DNA from: Alphaproteobacteria bacterium
Lineage (GTDB): Bacteria > Pseudomonadota > Alphaproteobacteria > Rhizobiales > GCA-2746425
DNA length: 64,000 nt
Assembly (NCBI GenBank): GCA_024743215.1
Contig: JANSWZ010000009.1
Coordinates: 142,679-206,678 of the forward strand
Direction of reading: 5' to 3'
The notes under the pieces are model-generated. The model searched no databases, was not told the origin of the DNA, and worked only from the letters and a program-made list of their open reading frames with translations. Shown piece by piece: positions 55,698 to 63,339 of this stretch (the first letter of the stretch is position 1; every line of letters starts with the position of its first letter). The position numbers and the translations under genes were made by a program.

Positions 55698-55725
55698 GTC
55701 AGCACCCGGTACGCCGGGTGCTGAC
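55698..55725 (+). terminator. Perfect 12-bp intergenic hairpin after binding-protein gene
   Basis: GTCAGCACCCGG (55698-55709) pairs perfectly with CCGGGTGCTGAC (55714-55725) around TACG, a stable tetraloop. No U-run follows, so it more likely protects the upstream mRNA and limits read-through than terminates fully. Confidence 0.65.
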
Positions 55726-55750
55726 ATCCCCAAAAGGTGGCATCCAGTCC

Positions 55751-56935
55751 ATGAATGGCAAATCAAAAATGTCCTGGCTGCTGGTTGCACCTTTGCTTAT
55801 TTTGGTTTGCGTTGGTTTTATCATTCCAATCGGATACACGCTGATTAAAGCCATCAAGAATCCCGAAATTACCGCTGCTCTTCCGCGCACAACGTCTGCC
55901 CTGGAAAATTGGGAATGGGACGGAAAAAGCCCACCGCCCGAAGCTGTTTATGAAGCGCTCATCGCTGATATTGAGCAAGGAGACCGGGGCCGAAATTACG
56001 GCTCCATGACACGGCGCCTCAATTTTGAACAAAGCGGCAGCCGCTCCATCATGATGAAAGCCCGGCGTATTGCCGACAAGATTGAAGCGCCCTATGCCGT
56101 GTCGCTGCCCGAGGCGGTTCCTGAATTTGGCGACGGTGATATCTGGCAATTGATCAAACAGAATTCCAATCCCTATACCGCACGATACCTCTTGCGGGCG
56201 ATGGACCTGACCGTCACCTTAGACGGATCCATTGAAAGAGTTGCCAGTGATCAGGCGATCTTTGTCGATCTGTTCAAACGCACCTTTGTTATCAGCATCT
56301 GGGTAACAGTGCTGTGTGTGTTTCTGGGCTATCCAACTGCCTTCTGGATGAGCACCCTGTCCGACCGGGCCGCAGGTTACGTCATGCTGCTGGTCCTCAT
56401 TCCCTTCTGGACTTCAATTCTGGTGCGAACAACGGCCTGGTTCATTCTTCTGCAGCGAGAGGGGCCGATCAATGCGGCGCTTCTGGGCACCGGTCTGGTG
56501 GATGAGCCCTTGCGCATGATTTTCACCCGCTTTGCGGTTTACATCGCCATGGTCCACGTGCTGCTGCCATTCTTTATTCTGCCGATTTACAGTGTGATGA
56601 AGCGGTTGGGCATGGAATATGTCAAAGCCGCAGCCTCTCTTGGTGCGCCGCCATGGCGACAGTTTGTGACCGTCTATCTGCCGCTCTCCATGCCCGGCGT
56701 TGCTGCCGGTGCTGTGATTGTGTTCATGCTGTCGGTTGGCTTCTACATTACCCCGGCGCTGGTCGGCGGTTTGCAGGATCAGATGGTCAGCTACTACATC
56801 GCCTTTTATGCCAACCAGACCATCAATCTTGGCATGGCATCCTCATTGGCCGTCCTGCTGCTGCTGTTTACGGCGGCAACGATTGCCATTGCCAAAAAGC
56901 TACTGCCTGAAACGGGCAGCGGCATCCGGGCTTAG
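55751..56935 (+). CDS. ABC importer permease 1 (PotB type) with long periplasmic loop
   Basis: The 394-residue protein has one N-terminal membrane helix, then about 150 mostly soluble residues (35-185) before the usual permease core (ISIWVTVLCVFLGYPTAFWM onwards), with EAA loop EYVKAAASLGAPPWRQFVTV. Ordinary PotB proteins are about 280 residues, so the insert after helix 1 is notable; similar long loops occur in some opine/polyamine permeases. Its stop codon is part of the ribosome site of the next gene. Confidence 0.88.
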   Translation: MNGKSKMSWLLVAPLLILVCVGFIIPIGYTLIKAIKNPEITAALPRTTSALENWEWDGKSPPPEAVYEALIADIEQGDRGRNYGSMTRRLNFEQSGSRSIMMKARRIADKIEAPYAVSLPEAVPEFGDGDIWQLIKQNSNPYTARYLLRAMDLTVTLDGSIERVASDQAIFVDLFKRTFVISIWVTVLCVFLGYPTAFWMSTLSDRAAGYVMLLVLIPFWTSILVRTTAWFILLQREGPINAALLGTGLVDEPLRMIFTRFAVYIAMVHVLLPFFILPIYSVMKRLGMEYVKAAASLGAPPWRQFVTVYLPLSMPGVAAGAVIVFMLSVGFYITPALVGGLQDQMVSYYIAFYANQTINLGMASSLAVLLLLFTAATIAIAKKLLPETGSGIRA

Positions 56936-56944
56936 GAGGTGATC
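56933..56944 (+). promoter_or_regulatory. Extended Shine-Dalgarno sequence overlapping the PotB-like stop
   Basis: TAGGAGGTGATC complements almost the whole 3' end of 16S rRNA and begins with the TAG stop of the upstream gene, six bases before ATG 56950. Full-length complementarity is rare and implies strong coupled translation of the second permease. Confidence 0.75.
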
Positions 56945-56949
56945 AAACC

Positions 56950-57747
56950 ATGATGCGTTTTGGCTTACCCATCTTTTCCGGACTGGTGCTGTTCTTTCTG
57001 GTGTCGCCGATTTTTGTGATTTTTCCCCTGTCGCTGTCATCAAGTTCCGTTCTGACACTGCCTGTGCCGGGCTATTCGCTGCAGTGGTATGAGGATTTTT
57101 TCTTCAGTGAGCGTTGGCTGCTGGCCACGCGAAACAGTTTTATCGTCGGCTTTGCAACCATGTTCATTGCCGGACTCTTGGGCACCATGGCGGCTTTCGG
57201 GCTGCACGCCTCAGAGTTTCGCGGCAAGAAGCTGGTGCTGGGCGCTATGTCCCTGCCGATGGTCGTGCCGCTGATTGTTACTGCCACATCCATGTTCCTG
57301 GCTTTCTCCATCGTGGGCATCGCCAACTCCCTTTGGGGTCTGATTGTTGCGCACACGATCATTGCCGCCCCTTATGTGGTGATCACCGTTCTGGCTTCTC
57401 TGCAAACCTTTGACATGAATCTTTTGCGTGCAGCGCTGTCTCTGGGCGCACCGCCTGTCACGGCCTTTCGTGAAATTGTGTTGCCCATGATCATGCCTGG
57501 CGTGATCGCTGGTGCAATCTTCGCTTTTGCCACCTCTTTTGATGAGCTTGTCATTGCCATTTTCATCACCGGCCCCGGCCAGTTTACCTTGCCGCGCCAG
57601 ATGTTTGCCGGCCTCAGGGAATTCATGAGCCCGACCATCAGTGCCGCAGCGGTCATTATGGTCGTTCTGTCATTCGTATTTCTGTTCATCACCGAAGCTG
57701 TACGGCGCCGGGGTGAACGTCTTAAATCCAGCCCAGCTGAACATTAG
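56950..57747 (+). CDS. ABC importer permease 2 (PotC type)
   Basis: The protein has 265 residues and six membrane helices. Its N-terminal anchor is FSGLVLFFLVSPIFVIFPLS, and the EAA loop is LLRAALSLGAPPVTAFREIV followed by LPMIMPGVIAGAIFAFATSF. It pairs with the PotB-like permease to form the channel. ATG 56950 is followed by a second ATG, either of which could serve; the extended ribosome site favours the first. Nine bases separate it from the ATPase gene. Confidence 0.92.
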   Translation: MMRFGLPIFSGLVLFFLVSPIFVIFPLSLSSSSVLTLPVPGYSLQWYEDFFFSERWLLATRNSFIVGFATMFIAGLLGTMAAFGLHASEFRGKKLVLGAMSLPMVVPLIVTATSMFLAFSIVGIANSLWGLIVAHTIIAAPYVVITVLASLQTFDMNLLRAALSLGAPPVTAFREIVLPMIMPGVIAGAIFAFATSFDELVIAIFITGPGQFTLPRQMFAGLREFMSPTISAAAVIMVVLSFVFLFITEAVRRRGERLKSSPAEH

Positions 57748-57756
57748 GAAGTCCTC

Positions 57757-58860
57757 ATGAGCAATCCAGTTGAGCCCTTTGTCATGTTTCGCAATGTGGA
57801 TAAAAGCTACGACGGCAAGACCAATGTCGTCGATGGGCTTGATCTGGATATTGCGAAGGGTGAGTTTCTGACGCTTCTTGGTCCGTCCGGGTCTGGCAAG
57901 ACAACGACATTGATGATGCTGGCCGGATTTGAAGCCCCGTCTGCCGGAACAATTCAATTCGACGGCAAGCCGATTACGGATGTGCCCACCTATAAGCGCG
58001 ATTTTGGAATGGTGTTTCAGAACTACGCCTTGTTTCCGCATATGAGTGTGGCTGAAAATCTGGCCTTTCCTCTGCGCATGCGTAAGGTCGCCAAACCTGA
58101 CATCACGGCCAAAGTGAAGAAAACGCTGGATATTGTGCAGCTTGGCCATTTGGCAGACCGCAAACCCGGACAATTGTCCGGCGGACAGGCACAGCGTGTG
58201 GCGCTGGCCCGATCCATCGTTTTTGATCCGAAAATGGTGTTGATGGACGAGCCGCTGGGAGCGCTCGACAAGCAATTGCGCGAGCATATGCAATTGGAGA
58301 TCAAGCGTCTGCATCACGAGCTTGATATCACCATGCTCTATGTCACCCACGATCAGACCGAAGCCTTGACCATGTCCGACCGCATCGCGGTGTTCAATGA
58401 TGGAAAGATTCAGCAAATCGGAACTCCGTCGCAAATGTATGGTTCGCCACAGAACAAATTTGTCGCCGGCTTTATGGGTGAGAACAATGCCTTGAATGGG
58501 CGGATTTCCAGCACCGGCGAGGACGGTCTGGTGTCAGTCCATCTGACGGATTTCGATGCAGATATGAAGGCGGTTTCAAAGGAACCTCTCCAGATCGGTG
58601 ACACGGTGAAACTGATGGTGCGCCCGGAACGTGTGCGTCTTGTGGAAAAGGCCGATGCTGGAGGGCCAGCGGGTGCCTTTGCATGCAAGGTCACGGACAC
58701 AATTTACTACGGCGATCATGTGCGCCTGGTGTTCGGTGCAGATCTGAACAATGCGCTGACCACCCGTGTTCCCCATGACAGCGGCAGTCGAGACTGGGCA
58801 AAAGGAGATGCGGTACTCGTGAGCTGGGAGCCGCGGGCTGCGATTGTTTTTCAGCCCTGA
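57757..58860 (+). CDS. ABC importer ATP-binding protein (PotA type)
   Basis: The 367-residue ATPase has Walker A GPSGSGKTT, signature LSGGQAQRVALARSI, Walker B VLMDEPLGALD, H-loop YVTHDQTEALTMSD and a C-terminal TOBE domain from about residue 285. DVPTYKRDFGMVFQNYALFP is the usual polyamine-type Q-loop. It is the last gene of the importer operon and converges on the RidA gene 40 bp away. No clear terminator is seen between them. Confidence 0.93.
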   Translation: MSNPVEPFVMFRNVDKSYDGKTNVVDGLDLDIAKGEFLTLLGPSGSGKTTTLMMLAGFEAPSAGTIQFDGKPITDVPTYKRDFGMVFQNYALFPHMSVAENLAFPLRMRKVAKPDITAKVKKTLDIVQLGHLADRKPGQLSGGQAQRVALARSIVFDPKMVLMDEPLGALDKQLREHMQLEIKRLHHELDITMLYVTHDQTEALTMSDRIAVFNDGKIQQIGTPSQMYGSPQNKFVAGFMGENNALNGRISSTGEDGLVSVHLTDFDADMKAVSKEPLQIGDTVKLMVRPERVRLVEKADAGGPAGAFACKVTDTIYYGDHVRLVFGADLNNALTTRVPHDSGSRDWAKGDAVLVSWEPRAAIVFQP

Positions 58861-58900
58861 ACTGCAATCTTATTGAATGTAAGCACCACCGATTTGGGGC

Positions 58901-59284
58901 CTAACGACAGGCCACCACCCGCATTTCCACAAGTGCGTTCTTCGGTATGAAATCTGAGACGCCAATCGCGGTCCAGGCTGGATAGGGGGCTTCGATATAG
59001 ATGTCTTTCACTGCGCTGAAAATCTCGATGTGCTGTTTCAACTCAATATGAAATGATGTCAGCTCAACAATGTTGTCATAGTCCAGTTTTGCTTCGTTCA
59101 GATAGATTTTCAGTTTTGCGAACGCATCATGAAACTGCTGTTCAGGAACTTCAGAAATCGCCCGGCCCGGATGGGCTGCGGTTACGCCAGACAGAAATAC
59201 CAGATGCCCGGTGTCCACAACCGGCGTGAAGTGCCAGTCATCTCGATAATGCGAGAAGGTTTCAGGAACAAGGTAATTGGGCAT
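58901..59284 (-). CDS. RidA-family (enamine/imine deaminase-like) protein
   Basis: The small trimeric chorismate-mutase-like fold of the Rid family spans 127 residues: TGHLVFLSGVTAAHPG, QFHDAFAKLKIYLNEAKLDY, IVELTSFHIEL, and the C-terminal YPAWTAIGVSDFIPKNALVEMRVVA with the conserved Pro and Glu. The strict RidA catalytic Arg (of the R-x-x-V segment) falls at a non-typical position, so it may be a Rid subgroup (Rid2-7) acting on pathway-specific imines. It fits beside amine importer, aldehyde dehydrogenase and aminotransferase genes. Confidence 0.88.
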   Translation of the reverse strand: MPNYLVPETFSHYRDDWHFTPVVDTGHLVFLSGVTAAHPGRAISEVPEQQFHDAFAKLKIYLNEAKLDYDNIVELTSFHIELKQHIEIFSAVKDIYIEAPYPAWTAIGVSDFIPKNALVEMRVVACR

Positions 59285-59350
59285 TGGTAAAGGTCTCCAG
59301 TCAGGGCGCGCAATCGCACTTGCTGCCGCGCATTTACCATGGATGGTTGG

Positions 59351-59389
59351 TTGAGATTATCTATATTTTATTGTATGAACAATAATACA
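59351..59389 (+). promoter_or_regulatory. Promoter with operator-like palindrome (site B)
   Basis: TTGAGA (59351-59356) and TATGAA (59374-59379) are separated by 17 bp. TGTATGAACAATAATACA (59372-59389) covers the -10 and fits TGTAT-N8-ATACA exactly, like site A. It ends 35 bp before ATG 59425. It is 75 bp from the divergent RidA start, so both genes could be controlled. Confidence 0.65.
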
Positions 59390-59424
59390 AATCAACAGAT
59401 AAATTTTCTTTTTTGCGAGGTTCC

Positions 59425-60048
59425 ATGCCGTTTTTCCCGTCTATGCCTGATGATGCCCGCAACATTCACGCATGGGGCTTCAACCCGCAACGCTACAAAT
59501 ATTGGCCGAAACTGGCCGAAGGCATCATGCGTGGTGAATCGCCACTTTCCCTTGCTGAAAGGGAAACTATTGCAGCTTACGTGTCTGGCCTCAATGCCTG
59601 TGGCTATTGCTTCGGCGCGCATAAGGCCGTTGCTACGGAACACGGCATGGATCCGTCCATTTTGGAAGCTATGGTGGAAAATGTGGATACAGCTCCGATC
59701 GCAGAAAAGCTGAAACCCATTTTGCGTTTCATCAAGAAACTGACGCTGACCCCAGCACGCCTGGTTCAGGCCGATGCAGATGCTGTGTTTGTAGCGGGTT
59801 GGAGCGAGCAGGCATTGCATGATGCCATTGCAGTATGTTGTGAATTCAGCTTTATGAATCGGCTTATGATGGGGCACGGAATCGAGCCACTTCCGCCGGA
59901 GGTGGCAGCAAAACGTGCACGTGAGCGCGTCAAATATGGCTACCTGGCCATGGCCGCTATGGAGCGCGGAGCCGAAAACGTGGAAGGCCTGGATGCGGAA
60001 ACACAGGACATCGTTCAACTGAACAAGGATGAAGTCGCCAACTCCTGA
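59425..60048 (+). CDS. AhpD/carboxymuconolactone-decarboxylase-like protein
   Basis: From ATG 59425 the protein has 207 residues. It has the CMD/AhpD helix with NACGYCFGAHKAVATEHG: Cys-x-x-Cys and a nearby His form the active site of peroxidase-related members. This peroxidase-related enzyme type is common beside aromatic pathways. Length exceeds AhpD (about 175), with an N-terminal segment (PSMPDDARNIHAWGFNPQRY). The frame can be extended four codons to a TTG at 59413, but ATG is preferred. Site B lies upstream. Confidence 0.85.
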   Translation: MPFFPSMPDDARNIHAWGFNPQRYKYWPKLAEGIMRGESPLSLAERETIAAYVSGLNACGYCFGAHKAVATEHGMDPSILEAMVENVDTAPIAEKLKPILRFIKKLTLTPARLVQADADAVFVAGWSEQALHDAIAVCCEFSFMNRLMMGHGIEPLPPEVAAKRARERVKYGYLAMAAMERGAENVEGLDAETQDIVQLNKDEVANS

Positions 60049-60228
60049 TTGCTTGCCCCAAATTCTGGGTGTTGAACACCAATTCACATTTACTCAATTT
60101 TCACGATAAACGCAGGAACTTGCGATCTCTGCTTGCCCTTTACGGAATATGTAACTTCCGCATCTATTGTTCGTTTCATGGAATCTCAGTCTCAGGGCCT
60201 CTTGTCCGCCGACCAATGAGGAAGTTAC

Positions 60229-60330
60229 ATGAATACGAAATTGACCAGACGTATAACAATGCTTCTCTTCGGAGCGGTTGCAGCGACAATCTTCACGATC
60301 AGCGCGGTGCTGGTATGGATGGCTGGATAA
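60229..60330 (+). pseudogene. N-terminal membrane anchor cut off by in-frame TAA from the CHASE4-GGDEF-EAL gene
   Basis: ATG 60229 (GAGGAAG upstream) opens MNTKLTRRITMLLFGAVAAT plus IFTISAVLVWMAG, a basic N-terminus and one membrane helix. TAA at 60328 then stops it. The frame continues without a shift through the codons 60331-60363 into the 677-residue open frame, so the two pieces together form one normal sensor protein of about 722 residues. One base change in a sense codon (for example CAA, GAA or AAA) explains the stop, as does a sequencing error. Confidence 0.75.
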
Positions 60331-60363
60331 TTTAACCAGAAGTCCCAAGACGATTCCCAGGTA

Positions 60364-62397
60364 ATGATCCAGGGCGGTCTGGAAGCCATTGATAACACCC
60401 TCAGATTGGTCACCGTAGATTATTCCTGGTGGCAGGATGCTTACGATAACATCAAAGAAGACAATGCGGATTGGGTCAGATCCAATATTGGTTCAGGCGT
60501 TGTTGATTCCTCGGCGCTGGATTTGGCCGTCGTTGCCCCGCCGTCTGGTCCTGCCAAATATGGCTGGATAAAAGGCCAGGAAGTTGAAGGCCCGCAGGCG
60601 GATTTGCTGACACCTGAGCAGATTCTCAGAATGCGTAAGCTGATTGACAATACGCCAACCGATGAAGTTGTTGCCCTTACCCAATTTGATATGGTCGGCA
60701 ATCATTTGGTTTTGCTCGCCGCTGCCCACATTACCTCAGACGATCCATCGGGCCTTGAGTTTGATACGCTGGCGACCAATATTTTTGGCTTCATTTTTGA
60801 CGAAGAGCGCATTTCCAAGCTTGGTGAAACTTTCCTGACAGACGATTTGAAACTGTCCAGCGTCATTGAACCCGACAAGGAACACATTGCTCTGCGCGGC
60901 CCTGTTGGCGAAGTGTTGGGGTACCTTGTCTGGACCGCTCCCGCACCAGGCGCCGAGTTGCTGCAAAAAACATTGTTACCTTTGTCGGCTGCACTCATTT
61001 CATTCGCTGCAATTGGATTTTTGGTTGCTTATGGCGCCAATAAATTCGCCGAAGAATTGGGCCGCAAGGAAGCAGAATCCTACGAGAATGCGCGAACCGA
61101 CAGCATGACATTGTTGCCAAACCGGTTCCACTTTGTCGAAGCTCTTGGGCGTCGATCGGTGCGAACCGCAAATGAAAAGGGCGAAATGGGTGTCATTTTC
61201 CTGGATGTGGATGGCTTCAAAAATGTCAATGACACGATTGGCCATGCCGGAGGTGACGATCTTATCTGCCAGGTTGCCCAACGTCTGGAAGCCATTATTC
61301 CGGACAAGGCGTTTCTCGCCCGCGTCGGCGGTGATGAGTTTAACATTCTGCTCACGGGCAAAGAAATTGCTTCTGAGGTGAATGCTATTGCGCAGAAGTG
61401 CATAGAGGAAATTCAGAAAGACTTCCGGGTCAAGGGGCGTATCTTCAGGGTGTCAGTCTCAGTTGGCTATGCAATTGCCGAAGAAGGTCAGACAAGCTGT
61501 GAAGAAGTGGTCCGTCGTGCCGACGTTGCCATGTATCAGGCCAAGGGACAGAAGACAGGTGAGCCTGTTGCCTATGACAAAGAGTATGAATCCAATCTGT
61601 TCAAGAACAAGCAGATCGATGATGCCTTGCGCGCTGCACTGAATGCAGGTGAAGTTGAGGTATACTACCAGCCAATCGTAAATGCCCAGTCTGGTAAAAT
61701 GGAAATGGTCGAGGCGCTGGTCCATTGGGACTCCAAAAACCTTGGGTCCATGTCACCGGCAGAATTCATTCCGATCGCCGAAGAATCCGGTCTGATAGGC
61801 GCGTTGGGAACCTATGTGTTCCGAAAAGTTTGCGAGGATCTGGTCAAGAATCCAGAAATGCTTGCGAGCATCAACATGTCACCGGTTCAATTGCTCGATC
61901 CTTTGCTGGTGGAAAATCTGCTCTCCATTATCGAGCAGACTGGTGTGGACACCGCCCGCATTGAACTTGAATTGACAGAAGGCATTGTTGTCAGCCATCC
62001 AGCTCTGGCCCGAGAAAAGCTCACTGCCCTTAAGGGCGCTGGTTTCAGTATCGTTCTCGATGATTTTGGTACCGGTTTCTCCTCTATTGGCTATCTGCGG
62101 CAGTTGCCCTTCGACAAGCTGAAGATCGACAGAAGCTTTATCAGTGGCGTTGAGACGAATGTGGAAGCTCTCAACCTGATGAAATCAATCGCAAGTCTTG
62201 GCCGTGCACTGGACCTGACGGTGGTTGCTGAAGGTGTGGAGACCGCCGAACAAGCCAATTTGGCCCATTTGGCGGGCTGCAATCAAATTCAGGGATTTTA
62301 CTTCAGCGGGCCGATGGCAATTGCTGATCTGTTGAAGTGGCAGCATCCCGGTTTTGACAAAAGCGGCAACCCGGAAAGCCATTTGCTGAGGGCTTGA
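60364..62397 (+). CDS. CHASE4-GGDEF-EAL cyclic-di-GMP enzyme, N-terminal helix severed
   Basis: The remaining frame encodes 677 residues: CHASE4 sensor (about 1-200, with the family mark DYSWWQDAYDN), a membrane helix (204-226), GGDEF domain with intact GGDEF at 322-326, and EAL domain with EAL at 450-452 and DDFGTG at 566-571. An RxxD inhibition site before GGDEF is not seen. It probably makes and/or degrades c-di-GMP in response to an external signal. With the first helix cut off by the upstream stop, a product starting at 60364 would have its sensor misplaced unless translation reads through. No strong ribosome site precedes 60364. Confidence 0.85.
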   Translation: MIQGGLEAIDNTLRLVTVDYSWWQDAYDNIKEDNADWVRSNIGSGVVDSSALDLAVVAPPSGPAKYGWIKGQEVEGPQADLLTPEQILRMRKLIDNTPTDEVVALTQFDMVGNHLVLLAAAHITSDDPSGLEFDTLATNIFGFIFDEERISKLGETFLTDDLKLSSVIEPDKEHIALRGPVGEVLGYLVWTAPAPGAELLQKTLLPLSAALISFAAIGFLVAYGANKFAEELGRKEAESYENARTDSMTLLPNRFHFVEALGRRSVRTANEKGEMGVIFLDVDGFKNVNDTIGHAGGDDLICQVAQRLEAIIPDKAFLARVGGDEFNILLTGKEIASEVNAIAQKCIEEIQKDFRVKGRIFRVSVSVGYAIAEEGQTSCEEVVRRADVAMYQAKGQKTGEPVAYDKEYESNLFKNKQIDDALRAALNAGEVEVYYQPIVNAQSGKMEMVEALVHWDSKNLGSMSPAEFIPIAEESGLIGALGTYVFRKVCEDLVKNPEMLASINMSPVQLLDPLLVENLLSIIEQTGVDTARIELELTEGIVVSHPALAREKLTALKGAGFSIVLDDFGTGFSSIGYLRQLPFDKLKIDRSFISGVETNVEALNLMKSIASLGRALDLTVVAEGVETAEQANLAHLAGCNQIQGFYFSGPMAIADLLKWQHPGFDKSGNPESHLLRA

Positions 62398-62410
62398 AAG
62401 ACACCATAAG

Positions 62411-62445
62411 GGCCGACTGCGTCAGCTTTCGCTGCGCAGTCGGCC
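62411..62445. terminator. Hairpin between convergent EAL and MerR genes
   Basis: GGCCGACTGCG (62411-62421) pairs perfectly with CGCAGTCGGCC (62435-62445) around a 13-base loop. It begins 13 bases after the EAL gene stop and its far arm lies in the last codons of the merR-like gene, so it can act for both directions. No U-run. Confidence 0.6.
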
Positions 62446-63207
62446 TGCATGATGTTTCATGGCACTGAACAGCCAATTGGAGAATCTGGGGCTCAGCGTT
62501 TCATAACGCGAGATGAAATCCGGATGCGACATATACAAATCGGCCAGACCTTCATACCCGTCTGCACCGCACTTATCTCCCCACATCCTGGCAACCCATG
62601 CCCGGTGCTGTTCGAAAAGCGTATGAAGACTTTCCGCTGCGGTATCGATTCCTGATTCATAAGCGCTGACAAGGTCCGTTTCGACAGAATTCAACTCCTG
62701 CATGGCTTTCTCCATGCCCCCGGGCAAGACGCTGACTGCTGCTTGCGAAATTGCGATTTGCGCCGCCATGTCAGCACCATATCTCTGGATGAGCCAGGCC
62801 TCATAATTGGCTTGTTCACCGGCTGTAAATGGACTGTATAAATCACTGATAGCCATATCTCGTTTCCCTTTGAGATGGTCAATTGTGGCATCCAGTGTTT
62901 CAATGATCCCGGCAGTTCTGCGGTGTTGCTGTTCCAGTCGCGCCCGATGCGCTTCCAACCGCTGGACCGCATCGGGCGGGCTATTCAGAAGAACCGCAAT
63001 TTCGGATAGAGACAGGCCAACGTCGCGATAAAACAGAATTTCCTGAAGGCGCATCATCTGGGGACGATGATAGAGGCGGTAGCCATTGCCACCGGTATAG
63101 GCAGGTTTCAACAGCCCGATATCGTCATAGTGATGCAATGTGCGAATGGACACACCCGAAAGCCGGGCCATTTGACCCACTGAATATTCCTCGACTTGTT
63201 TCGTCAT
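62422..63207 (-). CDS. MerR-family regulator with TipAS-like ligand domain
   Basis: The protein has 261 residues from ATG 63207: MerR winged helix (YSVGQMARLSGVSIRTLHHY, GNGYRLYHRPQMMRLQEILF), a dimerising coiled coil (about 85-125: RLEAHRARLEQQHRRTAGII), and a C-terminal TipAS domain (140-255) with LHTLFEQHRAWVARMWG and MSHPDFISRYETLSPRFSNWL. TipAS domains bind thiopeptide-like or other amphipathic drugs and induce resistance genes. No obvious target gene lies next to it; it is convergent with the c-di-GMP gene. Confidence 0.88.
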   Translation of the reverse strand: MTKQVEEYSVGQMARLSGVSIRTLHHYDDIGLLKPAYTGGNGYRLYHRPQMMRLQEILFYRDVGLSLSEIAVLLNSPPDAVQRLEAHRARLEQQHRRTAGIIETLDATIDHLKGKRDMAISDLYSPFTAGEQANYEAWLIQRYGADMAAQIAISQAAVSVLPGGMEKAMQELNSVETDLVSAYESGIDTAAESLHTLFEQHRAWVARMWGDKCGADGYEGLADLYMSHPDFISRYETLSPRFSNWLFSAMKHHAGRLRSES

Positions 63208-63339
63208 GACGCTCTCATCGGGCCTCACGCTGCGTGAGGGTCAACACTTATTTCACAGATTGGGTGAATTCATCCATCCAGGCCTCCGGAACAACGGAAG
63301 GATACCGACAAATTTATCTGAAAATGTGAGAGGGTCAGT

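Noticed and set aside
60364..62397. Programmed stop-codon readthrough as the default explanation
   Set aside because: No readthrough context or recoding structure is evident after TAA; a recent nonsense mutation or sequence error is simpler.
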